A DNA stretch of 64,000 nt. Source: Hymenobacter sp. GOD-10R (GTDB lineage Bacteria > Bacteroidota > Bacteroidia > Cytophagales > Hymenobacteraceae). Below, piece by piece: positions 15,044 to 24,684 of the stretch (position 1 is its first letter; each line of letters begins with the position of its first letter). Under the pieces are notes generated by a model. That model had not been told where the DNA came from. It made no database searches and worked only from the letters and a program-made list of their open reading frames with translations. Position numbers and translations under genes: made by a program. The stretch spans positions 1-64,000 of the forward strand of contig NZ_CP141189.1 of the NCBI RefSeq assembly GCF_035609205.1, in the 5' to 3' direction.

Positions 15044-17512
15044 TTAGCCGGCTTCGCGCAACTCCTGAGCGTAGACCTGAATGGCGGTTTCGATACCAAG
15101 GCCAGCTTCTAGCTTTTCAAACAGAACCATTTTTTCGGTTTCTTCCGTCGTGTAAGTCACGTACTCTTCCTTCGACACAACCACGCCGTACACCGTGGCT
15201 ACTTTGGTGCCTAGGCCAATGTAGACCTCATTGTAAAACTCATCTGGGCGGCGGTCCTTGTTGATGCTGAGCACCAAGGCTTTTTGTTTTTCAGAGAGTG
15301 CCAACACGTCCTGAATCTCATCGAACTTGCCCATGAACTTCTCCAAGCTCAGCAGGATCATGCAATCAGACTGGGTGATGATGGTATCCTTAACGATGGG
15401 GTTGTCGATAATGTCTTTCGGCTCCTGCGTGACTACGACGGCTTCACCCTGAAACTTGCGGACAGTTTTGAACAGGTATTTCAGGTAGTCGGCCATAGCC
15501 GGCGTTGCAATGGCTTTCCAGGCTTCCTCAATCAGAATCATCTTGCGCACCCCTTTGAGCGTGCGCATCTTCTGTAGAAACGTATCCATGATCACGAGCG
15601 TGACCACCGGGAACAGAATCGGGTGATCCTTGATGTTGTCGATCTCGAAGACAATAAAGCTTTCCTGGGTTAGGTCAAGCTCCTGCTCCGCGTTGAGCAA
15701 ATAATCATACTCCCCGCCTCGGTAGTAAGGCTTCAGCACGTACAGGAAGTTCTCGATATCAAAATCCTTCTCCCGCACATTCTCTTTCTTCAGGTAGGCG
15801 CCGTGGGGGCCCAGCAGGAATTCATAGAAGGTATTGAAGGAGGCCTTAATTGTTGTATCACTCTGCAAGAGCTGGTAGTACTGCGTGAGCGCGGTAGAGA
15901 TGGACACGTACTCGGATTGCGAAACGGCTTCGTTTGCTCGCTTCCAGAGCATTACGAGTAGATTGTGCAGGCTCAAGCGCTTCTCCACGTCGGGCGCTCC
16001 AGCTACAAAAAAGGGGTTGAAGCTGATAGGCTTGTGCTCTTCGTACGTGTAATATACCCCGCCCCGTAGCCGACACAGGCCCTTATAACTATTGCCGGTA
16101 TCTACCAGCAGCACGTGGCCACCTTGCTCATGGAACTGGCGTACCATGCCGTTCGTGAAGAACGATTTGCCACTACCCGTACCACCTAAGATGAACTTGT
16201 TGCGGTTGGTGATGATGCCCCGCTTGCGTGGCTCTTCCGAGATGTCAACGTGCACGGGCTTACCCGTAAGGCGATCCGACAGCTTGATACCAACGGGGCT
16301 GCTGGAGCTACGATAGTTGGTCTCGACATTCCACAGGCAGCAGGCAGGCCCGGCAAAGGTGTAGAACGTTTCTTCGCTGGGAAAGTCGCCGGCGTTGCCC
16401 GGAATACCAGCCCAAAAGAGGGAGCCGATATCTACCGTGTTCTCGCGGGCCTTCCCTCCTATCTTGGTGATGGCATCCCCCAATAGCTCGCGTAACTCCT
16501 TCTCCTGTAGCTCGCGCTCTGTCCACGCCAAGACGTTCGCGTGCGCCCGTACCGGTAGCCGCTGCTGCGAAAGCGCTTCATTCAGGTAGCGGTCATAAAA
16601 CTCCTTGTTGATAGCATTCTGACGCGAGTTTAAGGAGAGTGAATTAAGCCGGTCCCGCTTCTTCTCGAAGGTCTTCAGCGTCTTGGCCGCGTCATCGACG
16701 AACAGATACTGGTTGTAGATGTGATTGCAGTTCAACTGCAAGCCCAGCGGGGAAGCAAAGCCAATGAAGAAATCGCTGTAGTCAGTGCTTAAGTTGCCGT
16801 GCCGGGCGCTTGTCTCCAGGATTTCAGGCAAGTCATCCAGTTGGCCCAGCGAGTAACACAGGCATCGTTTTGAGCCCACCTTTAGCCCTTGCGAAAAATC
16901 AAGATCGGCTACTGGCGCCGTATCACTCATGTTCAGGTAGAGGTACTTTTCCAGCAAACCAGTGTTGCCATTCACGCCGGCCAAGTCGTCATCGGTAAGC
17001 TGCGTGCAAGTAATGCCCACTGTTGAAAGGGTTCTTGCAAACTGCCCCACTGCGTTAAAGAAGGCACTCAGAAGCTTCTCATCCATCATGTCTTTGGGGA
17101 CAATCTTGGAACGGGTAAGCAACGTGGCCAAGCTGGTCCAGTCCTCGCGGCTGCTAGGCGTCTTGGTCAGAAACAAGTAGCAGTAGTGATTTAGGAAAGG
17201 CCGTTCGTTGAAATGCCGCTCGTATGCCTGCGAGAGCATGGACCGCTCGACCTCAAAGTCAGCTACGTACTTGTCCTCTACAAACCAATCCTGCTTGTGG
17301 ACGACCGTGTGATTCGGCAACAGGCGCACAGCCTTCACAAAAGCAGAATGCAGGGACTCGTAGTCGGCCTCCGAGAGGGTGAAGATTTCCGGAAGCTCCA
17401 GGCGGTAGGCTACCGTCACGTCAGCATTCTTGCTGATGAGGCAGCCGTTTTCAACCGCGTAGATCGGTTGTTTGCTTTCCAGCGTCGCGGAGGGAAGGAG
17501 TAGGTTGCTCAT
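15044..17512 (-). CDS. traG: Conjugation ATPase TraG (VirB4-like)
   Basis: The protein has 822 residues. The N-terminal half contains a CagE/TrbE/VirB4-type domain and the C-terminal half an ATPase with Walker A GGTGSGKS near residue 443 and Walker B MILIEEAW near 665. This energises assembly and substrate translocation at the inner membrane. The length is normal for the family. The start overlaps the traF stop by 4 bp (17509-17512), so the two genes are translationally coupled. Confidence 0.95.
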   Translation of the reverse strand: MSNLLLPSATLESKQPIYAVENGCLISKNADVTVAYRLELPEIFTLSEADYESLHSAFVKAVRLLPNHTVVHKQDWFVEDKYVADFEVERSMLSQAYERHFNERPFLNHYCYLFLTKTPSSREDWTSLATLLTRSKIVPKDMMDEKLLSAFFNAVGQFARTLSTVGITCTQLTDDDLAGVNGNTGLLEKYLYLNMSDTAPVADLDFSQGLKVGSKRCLCYSLGQLDDLPEILETSARHGNLSTDYSDFFIGFASPLGLQLNCNHIYNQYLFVDDAAKTLKTFEKKRDRLNSLSLNSRQNAINKEFYDRYLNEALSQQRLPVRAHANVLAWTERELQEKELRELLGDAITKIGGKARENTVDIGSLFWAGIPGNAGDFPSEETFYTFAGPACCLWNVETNYRSSSSPVGIKLSDRLTGKPVHVDISEEPRKRGIITNRNKFILGGTGSGKSFFTNGMVRQFHEQGGHVLLVDTGNSYKGLCRLRGGVYYTYEEHKPISFNPFFVAGAPDVEKRLSLHNLLVMLWKRANEAVSQSEYVSISTALTQYYQLLQSDTTIKASFNTFYEFLLGPHGAYLKKENVREKDFDIENFLYVLKPYYRGGEYDYLLNAEQELDLTQESFIVFEIDNIKDHPILFPVVTLVIMDTFLQKMRTLKGVRKMILIEEAWKAIATPAMADYLKYLFKTVRKFQGEAVVVTQEPKDIIDNPIVKDTIITQSDCMILLSLEKFMGKFDEIQDVLALSEKQKALVLSINKDRRPDEFYNEVYIGLGTKVATVYGVVVSKEEYVTYTTEETEKMVLFEKLEAGLGIETAIQVYAQELREAG

Positions 17513-17829
17513 GAGCGCTTGAGGTCTTGAAAGAGGCGAGCATTGCGATTCACGATGCGCACGGGCTGGCGGCCCTTGGCTTGGCGCTTGAGAGCGCCGT
17601 GTTCACCATATTTTGCGCAAAGACTGAATACCCGGATCCACCAGAGAAACCCGCTACCGAGCGTCAAGAAGGTAGTCAGGTAGGTGTTGACCCCGACGCC
17701 GAGCAGCACAATGGCTGCTAGAAACACGCCGCCGAGGCCCCCAATCAGCATAAAGAGATAGCGCACGCCAACCAACCCTATGAATTCAATCGGCTTGTTA
17801 ACGCCCTTGTTCACTAGGTATTGGCCCAT
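17509..17829 (-). CDS. traF: Conjugative transfer protein TraF (DUF4133, VirB3-like)
   Basis: The 106-residue protein begins MGQYLVNKGVNKPIEFIGLVG and has two adjacent membrane helices (~27-65) followed by a basic C-terminal tail, as expected for DUF4133. It is the small VirB3-type partner of the VirB4 ATPase, whose gene overlaps it. Confidence 0.92.
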   Translation of the reverse strand: MGQYLVNKGVNKPIEFIGLVGVRYLFMLIGGLGGVFLAAIVLLGVGVNTYLTTFLTLGSGFLWWIRVFSLCAKYGEHGALKRQAKGRQPVRIVNRNARLFQDLKRS

Positions 17830-17833
17830 TGCC

Positions 17834-18169
17834 TTACAGGAAGAAAGAGCGTAGGATGGTGGCTGACACCACTAGGAAGATGCAGCTGCCAAACCAAGCT
17901 GTAAGATGCTTCTGGGTGTTTTGGTCACCGGAGTTCCACTTGATAAAAGCGGTGATGGCACCACCCAGGCCCGCGGCCGCACCAATGGCATACATGAGCA
18001 GCGTGAGGTTGTCGAAGTACCCACCAATCATCGAGGTGGCTTTCGTGATGCCGGCCGAACCGTCACCTTGCGCGAAAGAGATAGTAGCCGTGGCCAGGAC
18101 CATTAAGGCAGTGAGCATTGGCCTGGCTGAGCGATGAGTGAGGCGGATAATTGAGCGTTTGTTAAGCAT
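17834..18169 (-). CDS. traE: Conjugative transfer protein TraE (DUF4134, VirB2-like pilin)
   Basis: The protein has 111 residues, a cleavable signal (ending near ISFAQ) and two hydrophobic segments with the sequence LLMYAIGAAAGLGGAITAFIKW typical of DUF4134 (given in part). It is the major pilin-like subunit of the channel. It is 4 bp before traF in the operon. Confidence 0.92.
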   Translation of the reverse strand: MLNKRSIIRLTHRSARPMLTALMVLATATISFAQGDGSAGITKATSMIGGYFDNLTLLMYAIGAAAGLGGAITAFIKWNSGDQNTQKHLTAWFGSCIFLVVSATILRSFFL

Positions 18170-18235
18170 GGCTGTAATGAGTAGAAGAGGGTAGAAATGA
18201 TGAAAGAAAAAGAATGAAAAGTTATACTAAGAAAT

Positions 18236-18931
18236 TTAGTCAGTAGTGGGCTCAGCGATCCCAGCGTAAAGGCTCGCGGTTAAGGATTGGGCGGTTTGTT
18301 TGCTGTTCTTGTAAAAGGCCACCAGCAGGTCGGTGTTCTCCAGGGCTGGAACTTCCTCGACTAGTTCTTCTTGGGTAATATCACCTGCGGCAGCGCGGTC
18401 GAAGTAGTCGCTCAGTTGCTCCACCCCTACCGTAAAATCTTCTTCTAACTCTTCAGGCCCAACTTCAGCCCCATCATTAGTGGGCTGGGTTGCCTCTGAA
18501 GTACTTTCATTAGTAAACTTAATTGATTTTTCATTATCAGTCGCAACAATTATCGCATTTTCATTTTCTACTTTTTTGTTTGATGCTTCTACCGGCGTTT
18601 CTTCTGGTACTATTCCCGCCTCGTCTGCGGTGGTTGTTTCTACTTGATTTTGCACTTCCCCTGCTGCATCTGGCTCGCTCTTAGCCGGAGCCGTTACAGG
18701 TGCAGGCGCCTGAGTGGCTGCCACGGCTGCCTTGGGAATTAACGTGCTTTTACCTAGCACAGAGCTTGCAGCTGGCGCGGGGGTTGCTACGTCACCAGCT
18801 GCTTTGCCTTTGCTAGATAGCAAGCCCATCAGCTCCGCTCGATAGTAGAGCACAGCAACACACGCGTAGTACAAGACGGTCAGGACTGCCAGCGCCCCTA
18901 GGAACTGCGGCCACGAGATCATTTTAAACAT
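18236..18931 (-). CDS. Single-pass membrane protein of the tra operon
   Basis: The 231-residue protein has one membrane helix near residues 7-28 (FLGALAVLTVLYYACVAVLYY) and then a low-complexity, acidic Ala/Pro/Thr-rich region to ~165. The last 60 residues form a folded helical part (YFDRAAAGDITQEELVEEV). It occupies the place of traD in Bacteroidetes transfer operons, but the sequence alone does not prove the match. It lies between the DUF3408 gene and traE. Confidence 0.6.
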   Translation of the reverse strand: MFKMISWPQFLGALAVLTVLYYACVAVLYYRAELMGLLSSKGKAAGDVATPAPAASSVLGKSTLIPKAAVAATQAPAPVTAPAKSEPDAAGEVQNQVETTTADEAGIVPEETPVEASNKKVENENAIIVATDNEKSIKFTNESTSEATQPTNDGAEVGPEELEEDFTVGVEQLSDYFDRAAAGDITQEELVEEVPALENTDLLVAFYKNSKQTAQSLTASLYAGIAEPTTD

Positions 18932-19022
18932 ATCGGTATAGGTTGGATGAGGGAAAAAGGCAAAGCAGTGGCTAGCCCACCCTTATTAAGGGCGTGTAAA
19001 TCAGGACATTGAAGCGCAGGGA

Positions 19023-19490
19023 CTAGTAGGGTAGGCGCTTTTTCTTCTGCTTCTCCCGGTCGTTCAGGAAAGCGCGAATGTCGGGCCCGTGGGTTTCGAA
19101 GTGATGGTTAACGATATTGATCAACAAGTCAGATAAGGCCCCGCTGCCCGCGTTGGCAATGACAGACAAGGCATTGTGGGTGTCTTCATCCACGTAGACC
19201 GCCTTGCCTTTGCGAGTGCGAACGGGCTCCAAAAAGGAAGCGTAATCAGCGCGTTCCTCCTGCTCGGCGGGCTGCTCTTTTCTTCCCGTTTGTTTTTGAA
19301 TAGCTGGGCGCTCCACCGGTGCGGGTGGGGCGGGTGTTTCAATAGCAACTTCCATAGCGGTAGAATCTACATCGGTGCCCGTAACCGTTTCGGGCTCAGG
19401 CTCAGCCGGGGCAGGGATAGCAGGTTGCGGCTTGCGTTTAAATGAGTTAACGAAAGCATTCACGTCGGGAGAATCGTTCTTAGTAGCCAT
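19023..19490 (-). CDS. DUF3408 protein, probable ribbon-helix-helix partner of ParA
   Basis: The protein has 155 residues. Residues ~1-85 are a Pro/Glu-rich disordered region, while the C-terminal 65 residues (AVYVDEDTHNALSVIANAG, then ALSDLLINIVNHHFETHG) form a DUF3408 domain of ribbon-helix-helix type. DUF3408 genes usually sit right after parA/traA in these elements. The spacing to parA is 12 bp. It may act as the centromere-binding partner of ParA or as a regulator of the repeat-rich region near 20.5 kb. Confidence 0.8.
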   Translation of the reverse strand: MATKNDSPDVNAFVNSFKRKPQPAIPAPAEPEPETVTGTDVDSTAMEVAIETPAPPAPVERPAIQKQTGRKEQPAEQEERADYASFLEPVRTRKGKAVYVDEDTHNALSVIANAGSGALSDLLINIVNHHFETHGPDIRAFLNDREKQKKKRLPY

Positions 19491-19502
19491 GCTCAGGAGT
19501 TA

Positions 19503-20264
19503 TTAAAGAGCTTTGTTTTCGGTGGTGGCGGTGGCTGCCGCTTTGGCCGTGCCGTCGTCAAAAATGATCCCTGCCATTTCCTCAATCAGCCCTCTGATTC
19601 CCAGACGCATATATTCCTTCGATAGCGGGAACATAGTCGAGCGCATGGCTTCCTTCTTATAGTTCACACTGTGTTCCAACCGGCTCTTGAGGAATGGAAT
19701 ATTCTGCTGGGCAAACAGTTCCTCAGTTCGCTGGTAGAAGTCTTGTTTCTCACTCTTAATGTGCTTGTTCCAGAACGCGTAGTACTGTTTCAAGCGGCTG
19801 CCTGGCTTGCCTTTGGCGAATGCCTCCAGCGCGGCAGCAAACGGCAAAGTCGCCTCGACACTCAGCACATCTGATTCTAGAGGAATGAAAACGTAGTCGA
19901 GCATCTTCCATAGCTCCACCAGCCCAGGCACGTTGATCGTGCCTGGCGTATCGATAAAGACTAAGTCAAACTCGCCATTCATTTCCTTGGCGATGCTGAG
20001 CGCTTCCTTTACCTCGCAGCCGACGATAGGGTAAGCCTGTACGCCGAGCGCCTGAAAATCAGCCGCTTTGTCGAGGTTTGCCTGTAGCTGATCCAGTTCC
20101 TTCAGGCGCAGGCCTTCAAGGGAGTGCTGCGGATAGTCGCAATCGATCACGGCCACCTTCTCATTGCCGAGAAAGTGGAAGATGGATGCTGCGAGAATGT
20201 TAATAGTGGTTTTCCCCACGCCTCCCTTCTGAGACGAGATAGAAATGTACTTAGTGGCACTCAT
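19503..20264 (-). CDS. parA: ParA-family ATPase (TraA)
   Basis: The 253-residue ATPase has the deviant Walker A motif KGGVGKTT at residues 14-21 and the conserved DCDYPQ loop near 42. The Walker B segment VFIDTPG lies near residue 108. ParA proteins segregate plasmids or position the transfer machinery. It is the first gene of the tra operon and is read away from an AT-rich repeat region. No classical ParB is present; the DUF3408 protein just after it may take that role. Confidence 0.93.
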   Translation of the reverse strand: MSATKYISISSQKGGVGKTTINILAASIFHFLGNEKVAVIDCDYPQHSLEGLRLKELDQLQANLDKAADFQALGVQAYPIVGCEVKEALSIAKEMNGEFDLVFIDTPGTINVPGLVELWKMLDYVFIPLESDVLSVEATLPFAAALEAFAKGKPGSRLKQYYAFWNKHIKSEKQDFYQRTEELFAQQNIPFLKSRLEHSVNYKKEAMRSTMFPLSKEYMRLGIRGLIEEMAGIIFDDGTAKAAATATTENKAL

Positions 20265-20700
20265 GCGAATACTTGGGTTTTAGTGGAAAGAACACTACTC
20301 GGATGACGGTTGCACACATCAAAGAAGCTATTTCACTCTTTCACTGATTACAAATTTATCAGTGTGAATGAATAAAACAACATTTAACTTCGTGATTATG
20401 AATAAATCACATCACTCAGTTTTAGGCTTTGTTAACTACTTTGGTGATTATGTACATGAATATAGGTCATGATATCACATTAGTTATTCATCTAGCTAGA
20501 TACTTAACCAATTAGCTAGATAGTTACCTGCTTTGATACTTTGATATCTATCAAAGTAGTTAACTATCAATCTATCAAAGTAACTATTTAATTATCTATC
20601 AATTCAGATATGAAAACAACTAGTTAAGCAGGCATGAAACTCTGTCTTGGTGCCTACGAAACAGCCCGTTTGGACACTGGTTTTTTCAGTATACTACTCT
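20265..20700. promoter_or_regulatory. AT-rich divergent control region with repeats
   Basis: The region separates parA/tra (minus) from the mob genes (plus). It contains a perfect dyad, ACTTTGATA at 20538-20546 and TATCAAAGT at 20549-20557, plus further copies of the box: CTTTGATA at 20531, TATCAAAG at 20573 and shorter TATCAA copies. TAGCTAGATA occurs at 20493-20502 and 20513-20522. The set could be operators, a partition site for ParA/DUF3408, or part of the oriT. No ORF is found. Confidence 0.6.
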
Positions 20701-20758
20701 GAGTTTTGGCTAAAAAGATTCGCTTTTCAGTACCCGTAGAAGTTGTTCAGCAAGCCAT

Positions 20759-20799
20759 GTCTTTGTGCGCACAAACCTTCGGTTCGCGCTACCAAAGAC
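20759..20799. other. Candidate oriT-type dyad upstream of mobC
   Basis: A 14-bp perfect palindrome TTTGTGCGCACAAA (20762-20775), the short hairpin AACCTTCGGTT and the outer pair GTCTTTG/CAAAGAC (20759-20765 and 20793-20799) nest together 70-100 bp before the MobC-like gene. Relaxases of the MOBP type nick next to such dyads, so this is a candidate oriT. The nick site cannot be seen. Confidence 0.35.
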
Positions 20800-20865
20800 A
20801 ACGGGCAAATTGACGCAAGCTATTTCCCCTTGTCTTGCTTTTGCAGACCTCAACCTAGTATCAAC

Positions 20866-21198
20866 ATGGAAGAAACTGATGTGCCTGAACTGGCTCCCGA
20901 AACCCGAGCCGACTTGCTCAAAGAAGCCCACATTAATCTTCGCATCACGGTCGTGGATAAGAAAACCATCGAGCAAAAAGCGACGAAGGCTGGGCTTACG
21001 ACCGGCGATTATGTGCGACGTGCGGCGCTGGGGAAAAAGATTTCGGAGAAAATACCGAATGATTTACGCCGCCTTATCGCAGGTTCGGCCAACAATCTGA
21101 ACCAACTCACGCGCCTAGCTAACGCGGGCAAGCTCAATTCGGTGAGCGCTGAGAAACTGAATAAGCTGGTAAATCGCTTGCTGGAGACGCTGAAATGA
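20866..21198 (+). CDS. mobC: MobC-like relaxosome accessory protein
   Basis: The ATG at 20866 gives 110 residues. A ribbon-helix-helix region (INLRITVVDKKTIEQKATKAGLT) is followed by the helical MobC motif (ANNLNQLTRLANAGKLN). Such proteins bind oriT and help the relaxase. The stop overlaps the relaxase start by 4 bp (ATGA), so both are translated together. Confidence 0.85.
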   Translation: MEETDVPELAPETRADLLKEAHINLRITVVDKKTIEQKATKAGLTTGDYVRRAALGKKISEKIPNDLRRLIAGSANNLNQLTRLANAGKLNSVSAEKLNKLVNRLLETLK

Positions 21199-22142
21199 TT
21201 GCGAAAACCGTCACCGGAAGTGACTTCACCGGGGCCTTAGAGTACGGCGCAGGCTTGCGTTCAGACCGCACCAACAAGCAGTCCGAGCTACTAAGTGTAG
21301 CTAATTTGGGTAGCAACAGCGTGCACGGAATGGCCGCAGAAATGCGGGCTGTAGCCGACATGAGCGACCGAATTAAACAGCCCGTATGGCACACGGTTTT
21401 GTCGTGGGCCCCAGAGGAAATAGTTGACCGCGAGCAAAAGCTGAAGGCAGCGGCCCTGTACTGTGAGCTGATGGGGGCGAGCCTCGACCGGCATCAAGTC
21501 GCCGTGTTTGAGCACAAGGATAAGCAGCACCCCCACATTCACATCTACATCAATCGGGTGCCCACCGATGGCGGGCCAGCCCTGCGCACGGACCAGAACT
21601 ACGCCCGGAACGTGAAGGCCACCCGTCAGATTCGGGAGCAACTGGGGATGGCGCCGCTGCCCTCACGCCGGCAGAGCACCAAAGACCTTGACCCGCAGAA
21701 GGAAGTTACCTGCGGCTACGTACGCGACGTGCTCAGCGCAGCTTTAGCAGATCAGGCTATTCGTTCCGTCGACCAGTTAGTAGAACACCTGCGCGCGAAG
21801 CAGATTGAAGCCTACCTAAAACGGGATGGCAAGGGCGTGCTCGTGGGCAGCAGCTTCCGCTACGAAGGCAGCAATGTAAAAGGCACCGAGATCGGCATCA
21901 AGGCCAAACAGCTGCGTGAGCACTTCAGTCAGTACGGCCGCGAGGCCTTGCGCAGTAACACCCCATTCGCGCCTGCTACAGCCAGCGCCAGCGGTGGTCT
22001 AGTGGGCGACGAGACGAGCACTAGTGCTGGGCCTTTTGTGCGACTAGAAGACACAACAGCTAGCCACGGCGGGCCGACTATGGATGATGCCGAACGCAAT
22101 GAAAACAGCGTGCGCCGCAAGCGTCGGCGTCCAAAACTTTAA
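21195..22142 (+). CDS. Relaxase / mobilisation nuclease
   Basis: The protein has 315 residues. The N-terminal domain (~1-165) is a PF03432-type relaxase with the metal-binding triad HPHIHIYINR near residues 114-123 and a VWHTVLSW strand before it. The C-terminal third is linker-like, with basic end RRKRRRPKL. It nicks oriT and leads the strand through the VirD4/VirB channel. The nucleophile tyrosine is likely Tyr17 (in ALEYGAG), by analogy to the family. Confidence 0.93.
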   Translation: MIAKTVTGSDFTGALEYGAGLRSDRTNKQSELLSVANLGSNSVHGMAAEMRAVADMSDRIKQPVWHTVLSWAPEEIVDREQKLKAAALYCELMGASLDRHQVAVFEHKDKQHPHIHIYINRVPTDGGPALRTDQNYARNVKATRQIREQLGMAPLPSRRQSTKDLDPQKEVTCGYVRDVLSAALADQAIRSVDQLVEHLRAKQIEAYLKRDGKGVLVGSSFRYEGSNVKGTEIGIKAKQLREHFSQYGREALRSNTPFAPATASASGGLVGDETSTSAGPFVRLEDTTASHGGPTMDDAERNENSVRRKRRRPKL

Positions 22143-22170
22143 AGTCTAGCACACCCAACCTACAACACCC

Positions 22171-24183
22171 ATGGAAGACGAAAAAGGATTACGCATGATC
22201 GTCAATATGACGCTTGTGATCGGGGCATTTCTAGTGGCCTTGCACCTGTACTACTACTGCTTTGGATTCTTCACCGAGCATCATTTAACGGCTCCCTGGG
22301 TCGAAAACATCTTCACGCGCTTCAGTACAAAGACCGCTTTGTTTAGGTCTCCTTACGTCACTAAGGGTGCTGCGGTACTCTGCCTGGCCATGACCTGCTT
22401 TGCCACCAGGGGCAAGCCGAATGATAAGCAGACGTGGCCGCCCATCATCGCCTATGTGGTAGTTGGTGCCTTGCTTTTCCTAGGAAACGTCTGGGTGCTA
22501 GACCTTGCTTATTCCCCCACGGTCATAACCGGATTGTACGCCAGCACAACGGTTCTAGGCTTCTTGCTCATACTCAGGGGCGGCATACAGATAAGCCGCA
22601 TGCTCAGCCTGAATTTAAGGAACGACATTTTCAATACGGCCAACGAAAGCTTCCCCCAGGAGCAACGGAAGCTAGAAAACGAGTACTCCGTTAATCTACC
22701 TACGACCTACTGGTACCAAGGCAAGCGGTATAACGGATGGGTGAACATCGTCAATCCGTTCCGCGCCACGGTGGTATATGGTACGCCGGGCTCTGGTAAA
22801 TCGTACGCAGTGATCCTCCAGTTTATCAAGCAGCATATAGCGAAAGGATTCACGATGTACGTGTACGACTACAAGATTCCTTCCTTGACCCTAGTCGTGT
22901 ACAATGAGCTGCTGAAGCACCAGGATAAGTATGCCGTACCGGTGCAGTTCTTTGTGGTTGATCCTGACAATCCCCGCAAGAGCCATCGAGGTAACCCTTT
23001 GCTGCCTTCGATGATGACGGATATTATTGATGCCACTGAGTCTGCGGCGACAATCATGCTGAACTTAAACCGCACTTGGATAGCGAAGCAAGATGACTTC
23101 TTTGTCAAAAGCCCGATCAACTTCGTGGCGGCCATCATCTGGTTTTTGAAGCTCTACGAGGGTGGCAAGTACTGCACCTTCCCGCATACGATCGAATTCC
23201 TGGCGCGAGATTATGAGGAAATGTTCCCGATCCTAGGTGCTTATGACGAGATCGAAAACTACGTCAAGCCCTTCGTTGATGCGTATGAAGATGAGGCCAT
23301 GGAACAGCTTTCGGGGCAGATTGCCTCGGCTCGGATTGCCTTGGCTCAAATGGCATCACCAGCTTTGTACTGGGTGATGAGCGGTAATGACTTTACTCTT
23401 GATATCAACAACCCGGAAGCGCCCAAAGTGATTTGTGTGGGCAATAACCCCAAACGGAAAGGCGTCTACGGCGCGGCACTGGGCCTGTTTAATTCGCGCA
23501 TGGTGGCACTGGTGAACTCTCCCGGCAAACTGAAGTCGTCGCTAATTGTCGATGAGCTACCCACCATCTACTTCCGGGGCCTGGATAGCTTGATTGCGGA
23601 GGCGCGCAGCAACCGGGTGTCTACATGTCTTGGCATCCAAACCCAAGCTTTACTTGATCGGGATTATGGTAAGCTGGAATCGACAGCCATCCAGGAGCTA
23701 GTGGGCAATGTAATCTCTGGGCAGTTAACGGGGGCCAGTGCCAAGTCCTTGTCGGAACGCTTCGGGCAAATCGTGCAGCAACGCCAGGGCGTGAGCATCA
23801 ACAGCCGAGACACGAGCAGCAGCATCTCGACGCAGCTGGGCAACATGATTCCCGCGAGTACGATTTCTAATCTTAGCCAAGGCACATTTGTAGGAGCCGT
23901 GGCCGACAATTTCGGGCAGGAGATACCGCAGAAGGTGTTTCACGCCCAAATTATGGTTGACGTGGCCAAGCTCAAGAAGGAAGAAGCTGCTTACCAAGAG
24001 ATTCCCGACATCACCAGCTTTATCAATCCCGAGACTGGAAAGGATGAAATGGATGCGATAATCCGAGATAATTATAAATCTATCAAGGAAGATATTGCTT
24101 CTATCGTGAGCAAAGAATTGGATAGGATAAAACGAGACCCGAATTTGCAGCATCTAATCAACACCAAAAAGGCAAACGCATGA
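22171..24183 (+). CDS. Type IV coupling protein (VirD4/TraG family)
   Basis: The 670-residue ATPase has membrane helices near residues 9-32 and two to three more at ~65-140. Walker A GTPGSGKS lies near 206-213 and Walker B SSLIVDELP near 445. It links the relaxosome to the secretion channel and powers DNA transfer. The stop overlaps the start of the next gene by 4 bp. Its presence next to the relaxase indicates a self-transmissible rather than merely mobilisable element. Confidence 0.94.
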   Translation: MEDEKGLRMIVNMTLVIGAFLVALHLYYYCFGFFTEHHLTAPWVENIFTRFSTKTALFRSPYVTKGAAVLCLAMTCFATRGKPNDKQTWPPIIAYVVVGALLFLGNVWVLDLAYSPTVITGLYASTTVLGFLLILRGGIQISRMLSLNLRNDIFNTANESFPQEQRKLENEYSVNLPTTYWYQGKRYNGWVNIVNPFRATVVYGTPGSGKSYAVILQFIKQHIAKGFTMYVYDYKIPSLTLVVYNELLKHQDKYAVPVQFFVVDPDNPRKSHRGNPLLPSMMTDIIDATESAATIMLNLNRTWIAKQDDFFVKSPINFVAAIIWFLKLYEGGKYCTFPHTIEFLARDYEEMFPILGAYDEIENYVKPFVDAYEDEAMEQLSGQIASARIALAQMASPALYWVMSGNDFTLDINNPEAPKVICVGNNPKRKGVYGAALGLFNSRMVALVNSPGKLKSSLIVDELPTIYFRGLDSLIAEARSNRVSTCLGIQTQALLDRDYGKLESTAIQELVGNVISGQLTGASAKSLSERFGQIVQQRQGVSINSRDTSSSISTQLGNMIPASTISNLSQGTFVGAVADNFGQEIPQKVFHAQIMVDVAKLKKEEAAYQEIPDITSFINPETGKDEMDAIIRDNYKSIKEDIASIVSKELDRIKRDPNLQHLINTKKANA

Positions 24184-24548
24184 TGAACAGTAAGCAGATT
24201 GGTAAGCGGATGGCTCTCCTACGGGATGAACTAGCGGCGCCTGATGAAGAAAATTGGACGCAGGGTAGGGTGGCGGCCGAAACCGGACTCACCTTAAACC
24301 AAGTTGCACGCTTGGAACAAGCTGCAGCCGGCAGCATCGAGGCGCTGATAACAGTGCTGCTGTTCTATCATAACCGAGGCTACAATATCAGCTGGATATT
24401 GCTGCCCGATAATTCCACCGTCTCGAAGCGGGTGCTTTCTCAGAATACCAAGGTCGTTGATGCACGTGACATAGTTGAAAAGCTTAGCACATTCAAGGAA
24501 GAGATTGGTAAAGAGGTGGATACGTTAGTCGAATCACTCATTCAATAA
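24180..24548 (+). CDS. XRE-like helix-turn-helix protein
   Basis: The product has 122 residues. An HTH of the XRE type occupies ~5-60 (GKRMALLRDELAAPDEENWTQGRVAAETGL, in part), and the C-terminal part is a helical tail rich in Val and Glu. The start overlaps the coupling-protein stop. It may regulate the mob/tra genes; its targets are unknown. Confidence 0.75.
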   Translation: MMNSKQIGKRMALLRDELAAPDEENWTQGRVAAETGLTLNQVARLEQAAAGSIEALITVLLFYHNRGYNISWILLPDNSTVSKRVLSQNTKVVDARDIVEKLSTFKEEIGKEVDTLVESLIQ

Positions 24549-24620
24549 ACAGCAAATTATGATTTAACGATTACTAAATAATACTGTTATTAAATAGTCA
24601 TAATCACAAGAGCAAATTAT

Positions 24621-24628
24621 TATATTTG
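24621..24628 (+). promoter_or_regulatory. Candidate Bacteroidetes -7 box TATATTTG
   Basis: TATATTTG fits the TAnnTTTG consensus of the main Bacteroidetes sigma factor, 57 bp before the likely ATG of the DUF3945 gene. A good TTG -33 element is not evident, so the call is weak. Confidence 0.35.
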
Positions 24629-24684
24629 TTTGTGCTGGCCCCGTGACGGTGGACAGGTGGTATAACTCATTTACTAACAGTGAC

